A stretch of DNA of 64,000 bases, taken from NCBI GenBank assembly GCA_039640495.1, contig CP046864.1, positions 2,336,001-2,400,000 of the forward strand. The letters are read 5' to 3'. The translations under genes and the position numbers were made by a program. The notes below the pieces were generated by a model. It did not search any database. It was not told the origin of the DNA and saw nothing but the letters and a program-made list of their open reading frames with translations. Position 1 is the stretch's first letter. Each line of letters starts with the position of its first letter. Positions 1 through 7,088 of this stretch are shown here, piece by piece. This stretch comes from Rhodobacteraceae bacterium IMCC1335 (GTDB lineage: Bacteria > Pseudomonadota > Alphaproteobacteria > Rhodobacterales > Rhodobacteraceae).

Positions 1-83
1 GAGCAAAATCAAAGCTTATAGCTGAAGTTTCTACTCAAAAAGGAGCATCAATTAAAATATCTGGGCAAGTAAGAAAGCTCTAG
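1..83 (+). CDS. C-terminal end of an unidentified gene (partial)
   Basis: An open frame enters the window and ends with TAG at 81-83, giving about 26 residues that finish in GQVRKL. The piece is rich in lysine and serine and has no recognisable motif. It lies on the far side of an integrase relic and tRNA-Leu, so it could belong to an old integrated element. The stretch is too short to separate from a chance open frame. Confidence 0.25.
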   Translation, partial: AKSKLIAEVSTQKGASIKISGQVRKL

Positions 84-289
84 AATGGTTCTTCTCACTG
101 CCTTGATGATCTAAGCAAACTATTTGTTAGTTTCCATCAATGCCTCACCAACCACTTTAACCAATCGCGCTTGATGTCGCATATGCTCTCGCTGGACTTC
201 GTTAATCGTTACGAGCTTACCAGACAGCATGCCAAAATAAAGGGTGCCAAGAAGGTCTACCAGCTGCCCCTTGCTCTTCGCTCTGTAAA

Positions 290-556
290 CGGATTTTCCT
301 TTGTCAAAAAGAACCAATTGGCTATAATCAGATTGAAAAACAGTTTAGAAATTGGAGGTCTACGCTGGCTTTAAAGGCAAAACCTTATACCCTTCATGGC
401 CGAAGAAAACTTGCGATCATTCAGATTGCAGAGAGCGGTGCTTCAGACGCAGAAATCCAAGCTATCACAAACCAATCAATTGAAACGGTTGCCTATTACA
501 GAAAGATGGCGAACCGCAAAGTGCTTTCGCGAAATGCCTTCAAACGGAAAAACTAA
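290..556 (+). pseudogene. Relic of a phage-type tyrosine recombinase (integrase), C-terminal catalytic part
   Basis: Read in the frame ending at TAA 554-556, without any usable start, the segment encodes the end of a tyrosine recombinase. The catalytic HxxR box is present as TLHGRRKLA. It is followed by AESGASDAEIQAITNQS, the usual helix, and by VAYYRKMANRK, which carries the nucleophilic tyrosine. Upstream, GYNQIEKQFRNW fits the region before the HxxR box. The N-terminal DNA-binding domain and most of the catalytic core are missing, so this is a relic. Its 3' end points at tRNA-Leu(CAA), whose 3' end begins 146 bases further on. That is the usual geometry for an element that used the tRNA 3' end as attachment site. 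The family assignment comes from motif recognition only. Confidence 0.65.
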
Positions 557-701
557 AATTTCAATAACACTGAAGCCTTGGAAAATTATAGGAATGAAAA
601 CAGAACAAGAACAGAACGAGACATTGTGAGTAGCATTGTGAGTAAACTACTTTTTTCTGTTTATCCCAAAATGAGAAAATCGTGTAAGTCATTGATTTTG
701 C

Positions 702-787
702 TGGTACCCAAGGCCGGACTCGAACCGGCACGCCCGTTAAGGCGGGGGATTTTGAATCCCCTGCGTCTACCATTCCGCCACTTGGGC
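702..787 (-). tRNA. tRNA-Leu (anticodon CAA)
   Basis: On the minus strand a class II tRNA of 86 bases can be folded. It has an acceptor stem GCCCAAG paired with CTTGGGT, a D arm, an anticodon stem around the loop TTCAAAA (anticodon CAA, reading UUG), a long variable arm typical of leucine tRNAs, a T arm containing GGTTCGAGTCC, and an encoded CCA end. The gene sits next to an integrase relic on its 3' side, which marks it as a former integration site. Confidence 0.95.
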
Positions 788-1035
788 CCAATCAGCTTTT
801 TATGCGAGGGCGTAAAAAACCCCAGGAAACGCAAAACAAGCCCGTCAGGTTTCGTTTTGAAACTCCCCATCTTTAGATGGCGCCTATTTGATCGAACCAA
901 TTCGAACCGATGGTAGCTGTGAGGCTCGAATCTTGATGCTTCGATATCGAAGTTTCCACCTAGCGTAAACCCAGAAGTTCATTTACCATCGACATCGTGC
1001 GTATATTTCCGGTAATCCATTAGGACAGACACCCA

Positions 1036-1437
1036 ATGCGATTAATTACTGCCCTTCTCACCGCGTTGCTGATTGCACCTTTGTCAGCCTATTTCGCTTA
1101 TGAAAATCACGCGCGGCTCAAGGCGATTTTTGAGCCTGAAAAACAAGATATCATTTCCATGATTAGTTTGAAAAACGCATGTTCAGTTCCAGATACAGCG
1201 TTTCAAGTGAGTGATTTGACCACCGGGCGCACCGTGCCATTCTCAAACGGAAAAGCGCGCCTTATGACCAAACAGGATAACCCAATCCAGCTGCAATTAA
1301 ATTCAAAATATAAGGCAGTTTGGATTGACCTTCCAAGCCAAAAAGCAACTTCGACTATGGTTATGGAATTTGACTGCTCCGACTCGCAACGAATGCAAGA
1401 TACGTTCAAATCCCTAAATGAAAGCCTTGGTGATTAG
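1036..1437 (+). CDS. Hypothetical membrane-anchored or exported protein
   Basis: The 133-residue product opens with a hydrophobic segment at about residues 4-21 (MRLITALLTALLIAPLSAYF), either an uncleaved anchor or a signal peptide. The rest is hydrophilic and should face the periplasm. Two cysteines (ACSVP and EFDCSD) could form a disulfide. I do not recognise the family. It stands alone between tRNA-Leu and an aldo/keto reductase on the same strand, with a 224-base gap downstream. The initiation region ACAGACACCCAATG has only a weak ribosome binding site. The evidence that it is real is its length, the coherent N-terminal segment and the lack of any better frame. Confidence 0.6.
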   Translation: MRLITALLTALLIAPLSAYFAYENHARLKAIFEPEKQDIISMISLKNACSVPDTAFQVSDLTTGRTVPFSNGKARLMTKQDNPIQLQLNSKYKAVWIDLPSQKATSTMVMEFDCSDSQRMQDTFKSLNESLGD

Positions 1438-1661
1438 CGTTTTACCGCGACTGTCTGAGAGCTAGACCTGAAACACGTCATCGCCATGTCAGGAACGTTT
1501 TCCCTTTTGCATTCTAAAAAAGAGCTAAAATATCGCTGAAAAGCGGAACCTCGCGGCGCAAAACGCTTCCCTATGCCCTTGCTCTAACGTTTTTATAATA
1601 CCAAACTAGGCGCAGATTAAGTGCAGAGAATAAGCTCTAATTAAACGAGGTTCGGGCAAAT

Positions 1662-2666
1662 ATGAAATTAAGAAAACTTGGCAAGTTTGGCCCTGATATC
1701 TCGCCAATAGGGATCGGTGCGATGTCATTCAGTAATTTTTATGGCACCACCACGGAAACCCAGTCGCATCGCATTCTTTACGCCGCGCTCGAGCAAGGTA
1801 TTAGCCATATCGATACCGCGAATGTCTATGGAATGGGGGTATCGGAAGCAGCAATTGGAAACTTCTTGACACAAAACAAAGCGTCGGCAGCGGGCAAGTT
1901 CACACTTGCCACAAAAGCGGGCATTCGCCGCGATTCCGAAACGGGCAATAATTTTTTTGACAACAGCGCAAAGCATTTGACAGAAGAATTAGATAAAAGC
2001 TTACAGCGGCTGAAGGTCGAAACAATCGACCTATTCTACGTTCATCGGCGCGATGCAAATCGCCCAATAGAAGAGGTGACGCAAACACTGGCCGGCTTCA
2101 TTAAAGCTGGAAAAATTCGATCTTTTGGATTTTCAGAAATCGCGCCCAGTTCTTTGAAAAAAGCGTCAGAAATTCATCATGTTGCTGCGGTTCAATCTGA
2201 ATATTCCTTATCAGTTCGCAGCCCCGAACTTGGGTTGGTTCAAGCCACCAAACACTTGGGAACGGCGCTTATTGCCTTTTCTCCTTTGGGGCGATCCTTG
2301 TTAACCGACCGCCCTCACACAACGCAGAAGATCGCAAAAATGGGGTTTTTGAAAAGCAATCCGCGCTTTATTGAGCCAAATTTAAGTGCGAATATTGAAG
2401 CAACCGCAAAGTTTCGCGCATTGGCTGCAGAGATGGGCACATCGGCGGCGGCCCTATCAATTGCTTGGTTGCTGCATCAAAGCGAGCATATTATTGCCAT
2501 CCCTGGCACGCGCTCTGTGCCGCATTTCTTGGAACATTGCGCGGGCGCACGTCTTAACTTGTCAAAAGAGGATATTGCACAAATCGAAAGCATATTGCCT
2601 GTGGGCTGGGCCCATGGCGATCGATATTCCCAGCAGCAATGGATTGGCCCCGAGCGGTATTGCTGA
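1662..2666 (+). CDS. Aldo/keto reductase
   Basis: This 334-residue protein is a full-length member of the aldo/keto reductase superfamily, NADPH-dependent cytosolic TIM-barrel enzymes that interconvert carbonyls and alcohols. The catalytic tetrad is visible: Asp51 and Tyr56 in HIDTANVYG, Lys85 in LATKAG and His128 in YVHRRD. The cofactor loop reads AFSPLGR and the C-terminal phosphate-binding part reads IPGTRSV. The start is preceded by AACGAGG about 11 bases upstream. The overall pattern (IGIGAMSFSNFYG at the start) resembles the YajO/perakine-reductase group. The substrate cannot be read from sequence. It is followed 55 bases later on the same strand by a small cupin, so the two may be co-transcribed. 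Confidence 0.9.
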   Translation: MKLRKLGKFGPDISPIGIGAMSFSNFYGTTTETQSHRILYAALEQGISHIDTANVYGMGVSEAAIGNFLTQNKASAAGKFTLATKAGIRRDSETGNNFFDNSAKHLTEELDKSLQRLKVETIDLFYVHRRDANRPIEEVTQTLAGFIKAGKIRSFGFSEIAPSSLKKASEIHHVAAVQSEYSLSVRSPELGLVQATKHLGTALIAFSPLGRSLLTDRPHTTQKIAKMGFLKSNPRFIEPNLSANIEATAKFRALAAEMGTSAAALSIAWLLHQSEHIIAIPGTRSVPHFLEHCAGARLNLSKEDIAQIESILPVGWAHGDRYSQQQWIGPERYC

Positions 2667-2721
2667 TAGCTTGATCAGACATGCGCCGCCGTGCGTAGAT
2701 GAAACTTGGGAAGATTGTCAT

Positions 2722-3180
2722 ATGAAAACTTATAGTGCGGAAACTCGTCCTAGCAAAAAAGCCTCATCCAATTGGTTTTCAGGAACCGTCTGGCAAGACC
2801 CTATCATCGAAGCCCCGGCCCCGGCCCGGGTGCATGCGCTCAAGGTTGCGTTTGAACCCGGCGCGCGAACGGCCTGGCACACGCATCCTTTGGGGCAAAC
2901 GCTCCATGTCCTTTCAGGTGTTGGGTTGGTTCAACTGCGTGGCCAAGCCGCGCAACAAATAACGGCCGGCGATACGGTTTGGATAGACCCGGGCGAAGAG
3001 CATTGGCACGGCGCGATGCCTACGCATGCGATGACCCATATTGCCATTCAAGAACGCTTGGATGGAACAATGGCAGATTGGCTGAATAAACTTACAGATG
3101 AAGAATACGAGCAAAGCGTTGCCACGCTGCAGGCGACAAGTCACGCGCGCAGCCAGCACCAAAGCCACACAGCGAATTAA
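2722..3180 (+). CDS. Small metal-binding cupin, hydroxynitrile-lyase-like
   Basis: The 152-residue product is a single-domain cupin. Metal ligands appear as His53 and His55 in WHTHPLGQ, Gln59 in the same motif, and a histidine in GEEHWHGA (residues 91-98). This pattern, WHTHPxGQT followed by PGExHWHGA, is typical of the manganese cupins related to bacterial hydroxynitrile lyases and carboxymuconolactone-type cupins. The frame stays open far upstream inside the reductase gene, but ATG at 2722 gives the expected family start. The real substrate is unknown. Position directly behind an aldo/keto reductase suggests a shared small-molecule detoxification role, which is inference only. Confidence 0.8.
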   Translation: MKTYSAETRPSKKASSNWFSGTVWQDPIIEAPAPARVHALKVAFEPGARTAWHTHPLGQTLHVLSGVGLVQLRGQAAQQITAGDTVWIDPGEEHWHGAMPTHAMTHIAIQERLDGTMADWLNKLTDEEYEQSVATLQATSHARSQHQSHTAN

Positions 3181-3248
3181 CTAAAGTGCACTTACAGTCC
3201 ATCCTTAACCGATCGGCGAACAGCGCTCGATAGCTGCCTTGATCGCGC

Positions 3249-3545
3249 TTAAGCAAAGCCTTCTACGACAGTAACCGTGGCCTCAGAGGCTTGCAACCGA
3301 ATAGCCTTCACCGGTTGATACGCCTCACTGCTTAAAAAAGCCAAGGCTGCATCTCGATTGGGAAAGCGTATCACGACCAAACGCGATGGCGACCATAGAT
3401 CGGCCTGCGCCACGTCAAGACGCCCTCCTCTTACGATATATTCACCGCCAAATTCTTCGACGATTGGTTTTGCGAGCCGTTTATAGGCTTCATATTTCTC
3501 TGGATCATGGATTTTTGTGTCAGCGATCAAATAAGCCTGTGACAT
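3249..3545 (-). CDS. DUF1330 family protein
   Basis: The 98-residue protein has the DUF1330 pattern: YLIADTKIHDPEKYEAY at the start, then a central IVRGGRLDV and a later VIRFPNRDAALAFLSSEAYQP. These small ferredoxin-like-fold proteins often form dimers, and no reaction is established for the family. The length is normal and the start has no competing upstream codon. It is convergent with the cupin at 2722-3180, 68 bases apart. Confidence 0.85.
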   Translation of the reverse strand: MSQAYLIADTKIHDPEKYEAYKRLAKPIVEEFGGEYIVRGGRLDVAQADLWSPSRLVVIRFPNRDAALAFLSSEAYQPVKAIRLQASEATVTVVEGFA

Positions 3546-3629
3546 ATCAGTGACCCCTTATGCTTGAGCGCGTTCATATATACGCATCGCGACCTGGCTT
3601 TCCATCATAAAATAAGAGGTGATGCCGCT

Positions 3630-3863
3630 TTATTTATAACCGCATAGCTTGTTTTGCGCCAGAATAGACTCATAACTTAAATCTGATCCGCGATAAGTTA
3701 ACGGGCAGTTTTGACATGTATCAATCATCAAAGACTTTAAGGGGTTGCTCGGGCTTGTTGACAAGTTGGAAATTTCTTTATTTTCTTGCATCTGCGACAA
3801 GCACCCGCTTAAAACTTTAAAAATGCATATTATACAAAGCATAATATATGATGATCTAGGCAA
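3630..3863 (-). CDS. Possible small lipoprotein
   Basis: A 77-residue frame begins with a hydrophobic stretch that ends in a lipobox-like LSGC at residues 18-21, so the mature protein would start with a lipidated cysteine. The remainder is polar, with a CQNC pair and a terminal CGYK. I recognise no family. Evidence for a gene is limited to the signal sequence and lipobox. The upstream sequence is AT-rich and shows a GAGAAGG element in the leader. Confidence 0.4.
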   Translation of the reverse strand: MPRSSYIMLCIICIFKVLSGCLSQMQENKEISNLSTSPSNPLKSLMIDTCQNCPLTYRGSDLSYESILAQNKLCGYK

Positions 3864-4118
3864 GATAGAACAACCTTCTCCTTTGAAGCAGTAGATCGCT
3901 TACTTTTAATTAGTATCAATATGATATATAAATGAAAAATAAAAATGACAATCCTATTTATTAAAATTTAAAAACAAACTTTCTGCCTTACGGCATGGCG
4001 CTAGCCCTTGGTGATTACTCAGAAAGTTAAAACAGCGCGTAAAATAAAAAGTAGCAGGACTGATCCAAAAGCCTTATCCCAATATATATCAAGCAACCGA
4101 CAGGAGCGTGAACAAGTT

Positions 4119-4574
4119 ATGCTGGTTCCTATTATAGAATTGGCAAGCAGCGAAACACAAACTCCAGCTCATATTGCCGCTTTGGCTCTGGGCCATATCA
4201 GCGGATGCGCGGTTCAGTTTTCTCAACCCGAAAATAGTTGGGGATTTGCGCGTTTTGCAAAAAGCCAACGTAAATATTTTTTTATTGAACTGCCCCAGCG
4301 CAGTGATCGCAGCAAATTTCTTCCGCTATTAAAATCCGCAGAGCAGGAAGATCAATTTTTCACGCTGGATGCAAACCACACCTATATTAGCTTTCGCCTT
4401 TATGAAAACCTGAATGCGGTTGAGTTTTATGGCTGGCATCGCCCAGCGGCCAAACAGCGCCTGGCTTCAGCCGTAGAGAGCGCTTTAAAACCGCATCTTG
4501 CCAAGCATGAGCTGAATAAAATGGCAGTTTTAGTTGGGGTGCTAAAAAGCTTGGCCAAAGCCGCTAAACCCTAA
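4119..4574 (+). CDS. Conserved-looking hypothetical protein
   Basis: From ATG 4119 the product is 151 residues. An AGGAG lies 12 bases upstream. The frame is open further up to TTG 4008 and GTG 4011, which would add a lysine-rich 37-residue extension with no ribosome binding site. The protein is soluble, with no signal peptide or membrane segment. Its centre carries aromatic and charged stretches (WGFARFAKSQRKYFF, HTYISFRLYENL) and a C-terminal helix. I do not recognise the family. A GC-rich hairpin with a T run follows immediately, which supports a transcribed unit ending here. Confidence 0.6.
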   Translation: MLVPIIELASSETQTPAHIAALALGHISGCAVQFSQPENSWGFARFAKSQRKYFFIELPQRSDRSKFLPLLKSAEQEDQFFTLDANHTYISFRLYENLNAVEFYGWHRPAAKQRLASAVESALKPHLAKHELNKMAVLVGVLKSLAKAAKP

Positions 4575-4576
4575 AG

Positions 4577-4612
4577 CCACCCCCGCCTTCAGGGGGGGGG
4601 GCGGCGTTTTAA
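4577..4612 (+). terminator. Probable intrinsic terminator
   Basis: Directly after the stop of the preceding gene a C-rich arm (CCACCCCCGCC) faces a G-rich arm with a run of ten G, followed by CGGCGTTTT. The arms can pair around a TTCA loop and a short T run follows. The long G run makes the exact stem ambiguous. Confidence 0.55.
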
Positions 4613-4682
4613 GCTAGAGCCTCGCCACGCAACTTGACCAATCTGTAAGAACGTGCTGAATGCGATCAGAAATAATAGGTCA

Positions 4683-5267
4683 ATGCAGATGCTAAGGACA
4701 CTTTACAATTGGACGATGGGTTTAGCAAAACATCCAAAAGCCGTTTTGGTTTTGGCGTTTATCGCCTTTATCGAAAGCTCGATTTTTCCAATCCCTCCCG
4801 ATGTCATGTTGATCCCGATGATTATTGCTACGCCCAAGCGGGCATTCTTTTTAGCCGCGGTCACGATGGTAAGCTCTGTGCTCGGAGGTTTGTTCGGATA
4901 TATGCTTGGCGCGTTTGCATTTGAACAAATTGCCCAGCCAATCTTGTTGTCTATGGGCAAGGCCGACGCAATCGCCGCCTATGCCGAGCGTTTCAATGAT
5001 ACGGGATTTTGGGCCGTTTTGGGCGCCGGTGTCACGCCATTTCCGTTCAAAGTGATTACAATCATGTCAGGCGCGAGCGCAATGCCCTTGGGCCTTTTTA
5101 TAAGCACGGCAATTCTGGCTAGGACTCTTCGTTTTTTTACGGTTGCGCTTTTGTTGCGAGTATATGGAGAGCCCATCCGCAATTTCATTGAACGGTATTT
5201 GGGCTGGACATTTCTGGCGTTTCTATGCCTTTTGGCGTTAGGATTTTGGGGAACAAAATGGATGTAA
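4683..5267 (+). CDS. YqaA family (DedA/SNARE-associated-like) inner membrane protein
   Basis: This small integral membrane protein belongs to the YqaA branch of the DedA/VTT-like superfamily. The signature FIESSIFPIPPDV lies in the first hydrophobic segment, and a second re-entrant motif GAGVTPFPFKVITIMSGA follows in the middle. Further membrane segments lie at the C-terminus. DedA relatives are linked to lipid carrier recycling and membrane homeostasis, but YqaA members have no assigned reaction. The frame is open from GTG 4653. ATG 4683, behind AATAGGTC, is the more likely start, with ATG 4689 as alternative. The gene overlaps dsbB by 10 bases, so the two are translationally coupled, a common pairing in this group. 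Confidence 0.85.
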   Translation: MQMLRTLYNWTMGLAKHPKAVLVLAFIAFIESSIFPIPPDVMLIPMIIATPKRAFFLAAVTMVSSVLGGLFGYMLGAFAFEQIAQPILLSMGKADAIAAYAERFNDTGFWAVLGAGVTPFPFKVITIMSGASAMPLGLFISTAILARTLRFFTVALLLRVYGEPIRNFIERYLGWTFLAFLCLLALGFWGTKWM

Positions 5268-5755
5268 CCGCGAGCCGCTTGGCGCTTTTGGCCGGCACCG
5301 GATCATTGGTCATTTTACTGGCCGCCTTTGGGTTTCAATATATTGGCGAGCTTGCCCCCTGCAAGTTGTGCCTTTGGCAAAGATATCCGCATGGTCTGGC
5401 AATCGTTTTGGCCGTGCTCTTTGCGCGAGTGAAACACCGCTTACTGCTTTGGCTTGGCGGCGTTGCATCGCTAAGCACGGCAGCAATTGCTGCCTATCAT
5501 AGCGGTATTGAACAAAAATGGTGGCAGGGACCAGATACCTGCACCTCCGGCTCTATTGACGGGCTCAGCACGGAACAGCTTATGGCGCAAATTATGGCCG
5601 CGCCAATCATCCGTTGCGATGAAATTGCCTGGAGCTTTTTGAGCCTATCAATGGCCAGCTGGAACCTAATTGCATCGCTGCTTCTTGCCGCTCTTTGGTT
5701 TTATGCATGGCGGATTTGGCCCAGACAAGACATTTCAGCTTCGATATACTCATAA
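5258..5755 (+). CDS. dsbB: Disulfide bond formation protein DsbB
   Basis: The 165-residue inner membrane protein carries the DsbB fingerprint: APCKLCLWQRYPH with the quinone-proximal CxxC in the first periplasmic loop, and a second pair of cysteines in the other loop (DTCTSG and IRCDE). Four membrane segments can be seen. DsbB reoxidises the periplasmic oxidase DsbA and passes electrons to ubiquinone. ATG 5258 overlaps the end of the YqaA gene and gives the family start. The frame is open further upstream but that extension would lie inside the YqaA gene. Its stop overlaps by a few bases the stop of dctD on the other strand. Confidence 0.93.
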   Translation: MDVTASRLALLAGTGSLVILLAAFGFQYIGELAPCKLCLWQRYPHGLAIVLAVLFARVKHRLLLWLGGVASLSTAAIAAYHSGIEQKWWQGPDTCTSGSIDGLSTEQLMAQIMAAPIIRCDEIAWSFLSLSMASWNLIASLLLAALWFYAWRIWPRQDISASIYS

Positions 5756-7084
5756 GTAACTGCTGCGTTGCAGCTTGTATTTCGCCATTTTTTCATTCAA
5801 CGTGCGCCGCGGCAGGCTAAGCTCTTCCATCACTTTTGACACCGAGCCTCGATGCCGCCGCATCGTGTTGTCGATCAGCATTTTTTCAAACGCCTCAACA
5901 TATTCTTTCAGCGGCTTTCCCTCAGTGGTTACCACGCTCGAGGCATCCTCATTTTCATCCAGCAAAAGCGCCGAAATATTCCCCTCGCCAGAGCGCCATT
6001 GCAAAACCGCCTGCTCTGCAACATTGATCAATTGACGAACATTTCCTGGCCAGGGCGCCTGTAAAATCTGCGCCGCTTCCTGAGGCTTCAAACCGCGAAT
6101 TTCGCTGCCATACTCATCGGCGAAATCACAACAAAATTGGTTAAACATCAACAAGATGTCATCTCCGCGCTGGCGCAGGGGCGGCAAGGTCATTTGCAGC
6201 GCATCAAATCTGTAAAACAGGTCTTTGCGCAAACAATCCCGAAGGCTCTGCCCGACGGCTTGAAGATTGCTAATCGCGATAATCTTAACGTCAGCTGGAT
6301 CACCTTGTTTGTTAAGAAAGTTCAACAATTGGGATTGTGCCACCGCGCCCAAAACGTGAAAGTCTTCCAAAATCAAGCTGCCTCCCCGCGCCAATTCGAC
6401 CGCTGGCAAAAAATCATCCTCGGGCAAGATCGGCCCAAAAAGGCGCCGCGCAAGGCTGGCCTCATCAAAAGCGCTGCAGGACATCAAGATGCAGGCTTTG
6501 CCCGCCCTGTTGCCGACCGCGTGCAATGCATGCGCGACGAGCGTTTTACCCGTTCCCGTTTCGCCCGAAATCAAAACAGGCCCATCCGACAGACCGAAAT
6601 CCAAAATATCTTCGCGCAGCTTGTTCATCGGTTTTGATTTGCCAATGAGTTTTTTTGATAATTGCGCGGTATCCGAAAGCTCGCGGCGCAATTGACGATT
6701 GTCGAGGGTCACGCGACGGCTTGCACTGGCTTTTTTCGCCAATGCGCTCAACCTCTGAGGGTCAAACGGTTTTTCTAAAAAATCAAACGCCCCCAACCGC
6801 ATGGCCTCAACCGCCATCGGAACATCGCCATGCCCGGTGATCATAATCACCGGCAGACTGCTATCTTGAGCCAGCAATTTTTTTAAAAATTGCATCCCAT
6901 CAATCTCTGGCATTTTTAGGTCTGTGATTACGATACCGGGGTAATTGGCATCAATCTGCTTTAATGCATCGCGCGCGCTTGCATAGGTTTGCGCATCATA
7001 TCCCGCCAAAGCCAGCCATTGCCCGATCGACTCGCGCATATCAACTTCGTCATCCACGATCGCGATTTTCATTGCCTGTCCCAT
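5750..7084 (-). CDS. dctD: DctD-type response regulator lacking the GAFTGA motif
   Basis: The 444-residue protein has the NtrC/DctD architecture. A receiver domain comes first (acidic pair at 11-12, phosphoacceptor Asp55 in VITDLKMP), then an AAA+ domain with Walker A GETGTGKT and RQRGDDI, and a C-terminal Fis-type helix-turn-helix (VSKVMEELSLPRRTLNEKM). With DctB it would control C4-dicarboxylate uptake. The loop that should contain GAFTGA, needed to contact sigma-54, reads FGPILPEDDF instead. Walker B is LILEDF rather than the usual LFLDE. The regulator may therefore not work as a classical sigma-54 activator. The start at 7084 lies 4 bases after the dctB stop. An open extension of 12 codons overlaps dctB and is less likely. 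No dctPQM transporter is in the window. Confidence 0.88.
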   Translation of the reverse strand: MGQAMKIAIVDDEVDMRESIGQWLALAGYDAQTYASARDALKQIDANYPGIVITDLKMPEIDGMQFLKKLLAQDSSLPVIMITGHGDVPMAVEAMRLGAFDFLEKPFDPQRLSALAKKASASRRVTLDNRQLRRELSDTAQLSKKLIGKSKPMNKLREDILDFGLSDGPVLISGETGTGKTLVAHALHAVGNRAGKACILMSCSAFDEASLARRLFGPILPEDDFLPAVELARGGSLILEDFHVLGAVAQSQLLNFLNKQGDPADVKIIAISNLQAVGQSLRDCLRKDLFYRFDALQMTLPPLRQRGDDILLMFNQFCCDFADEYGSEIRGLKPQEAAQILQAPWPGNVRQLINVAEQAVLQWRSGEGNISALLLDENEDASSVVTTEGKPLKEYVEAFEKMLIDNTMRRHRGSVSKVMEELSLPRRTLNEKMAKYKLQRSSYL

Positions 7085-7088
7085 ATTC

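Noticed and set aside
120..317. 65-codon minus-strand frame next to the integrase relic
   Set aside because: It reads somewhat protein-like but has no ribosome binding site or recognisable domain and overlaps the relic on the other strand; not strong enough to list as a gene.
6137..6637. 166-codon plus-strand frame inside dctD
   Set aside because: It is antisense to a clearly coding AAA+ domain and has no family features; a shadow of codon bias.
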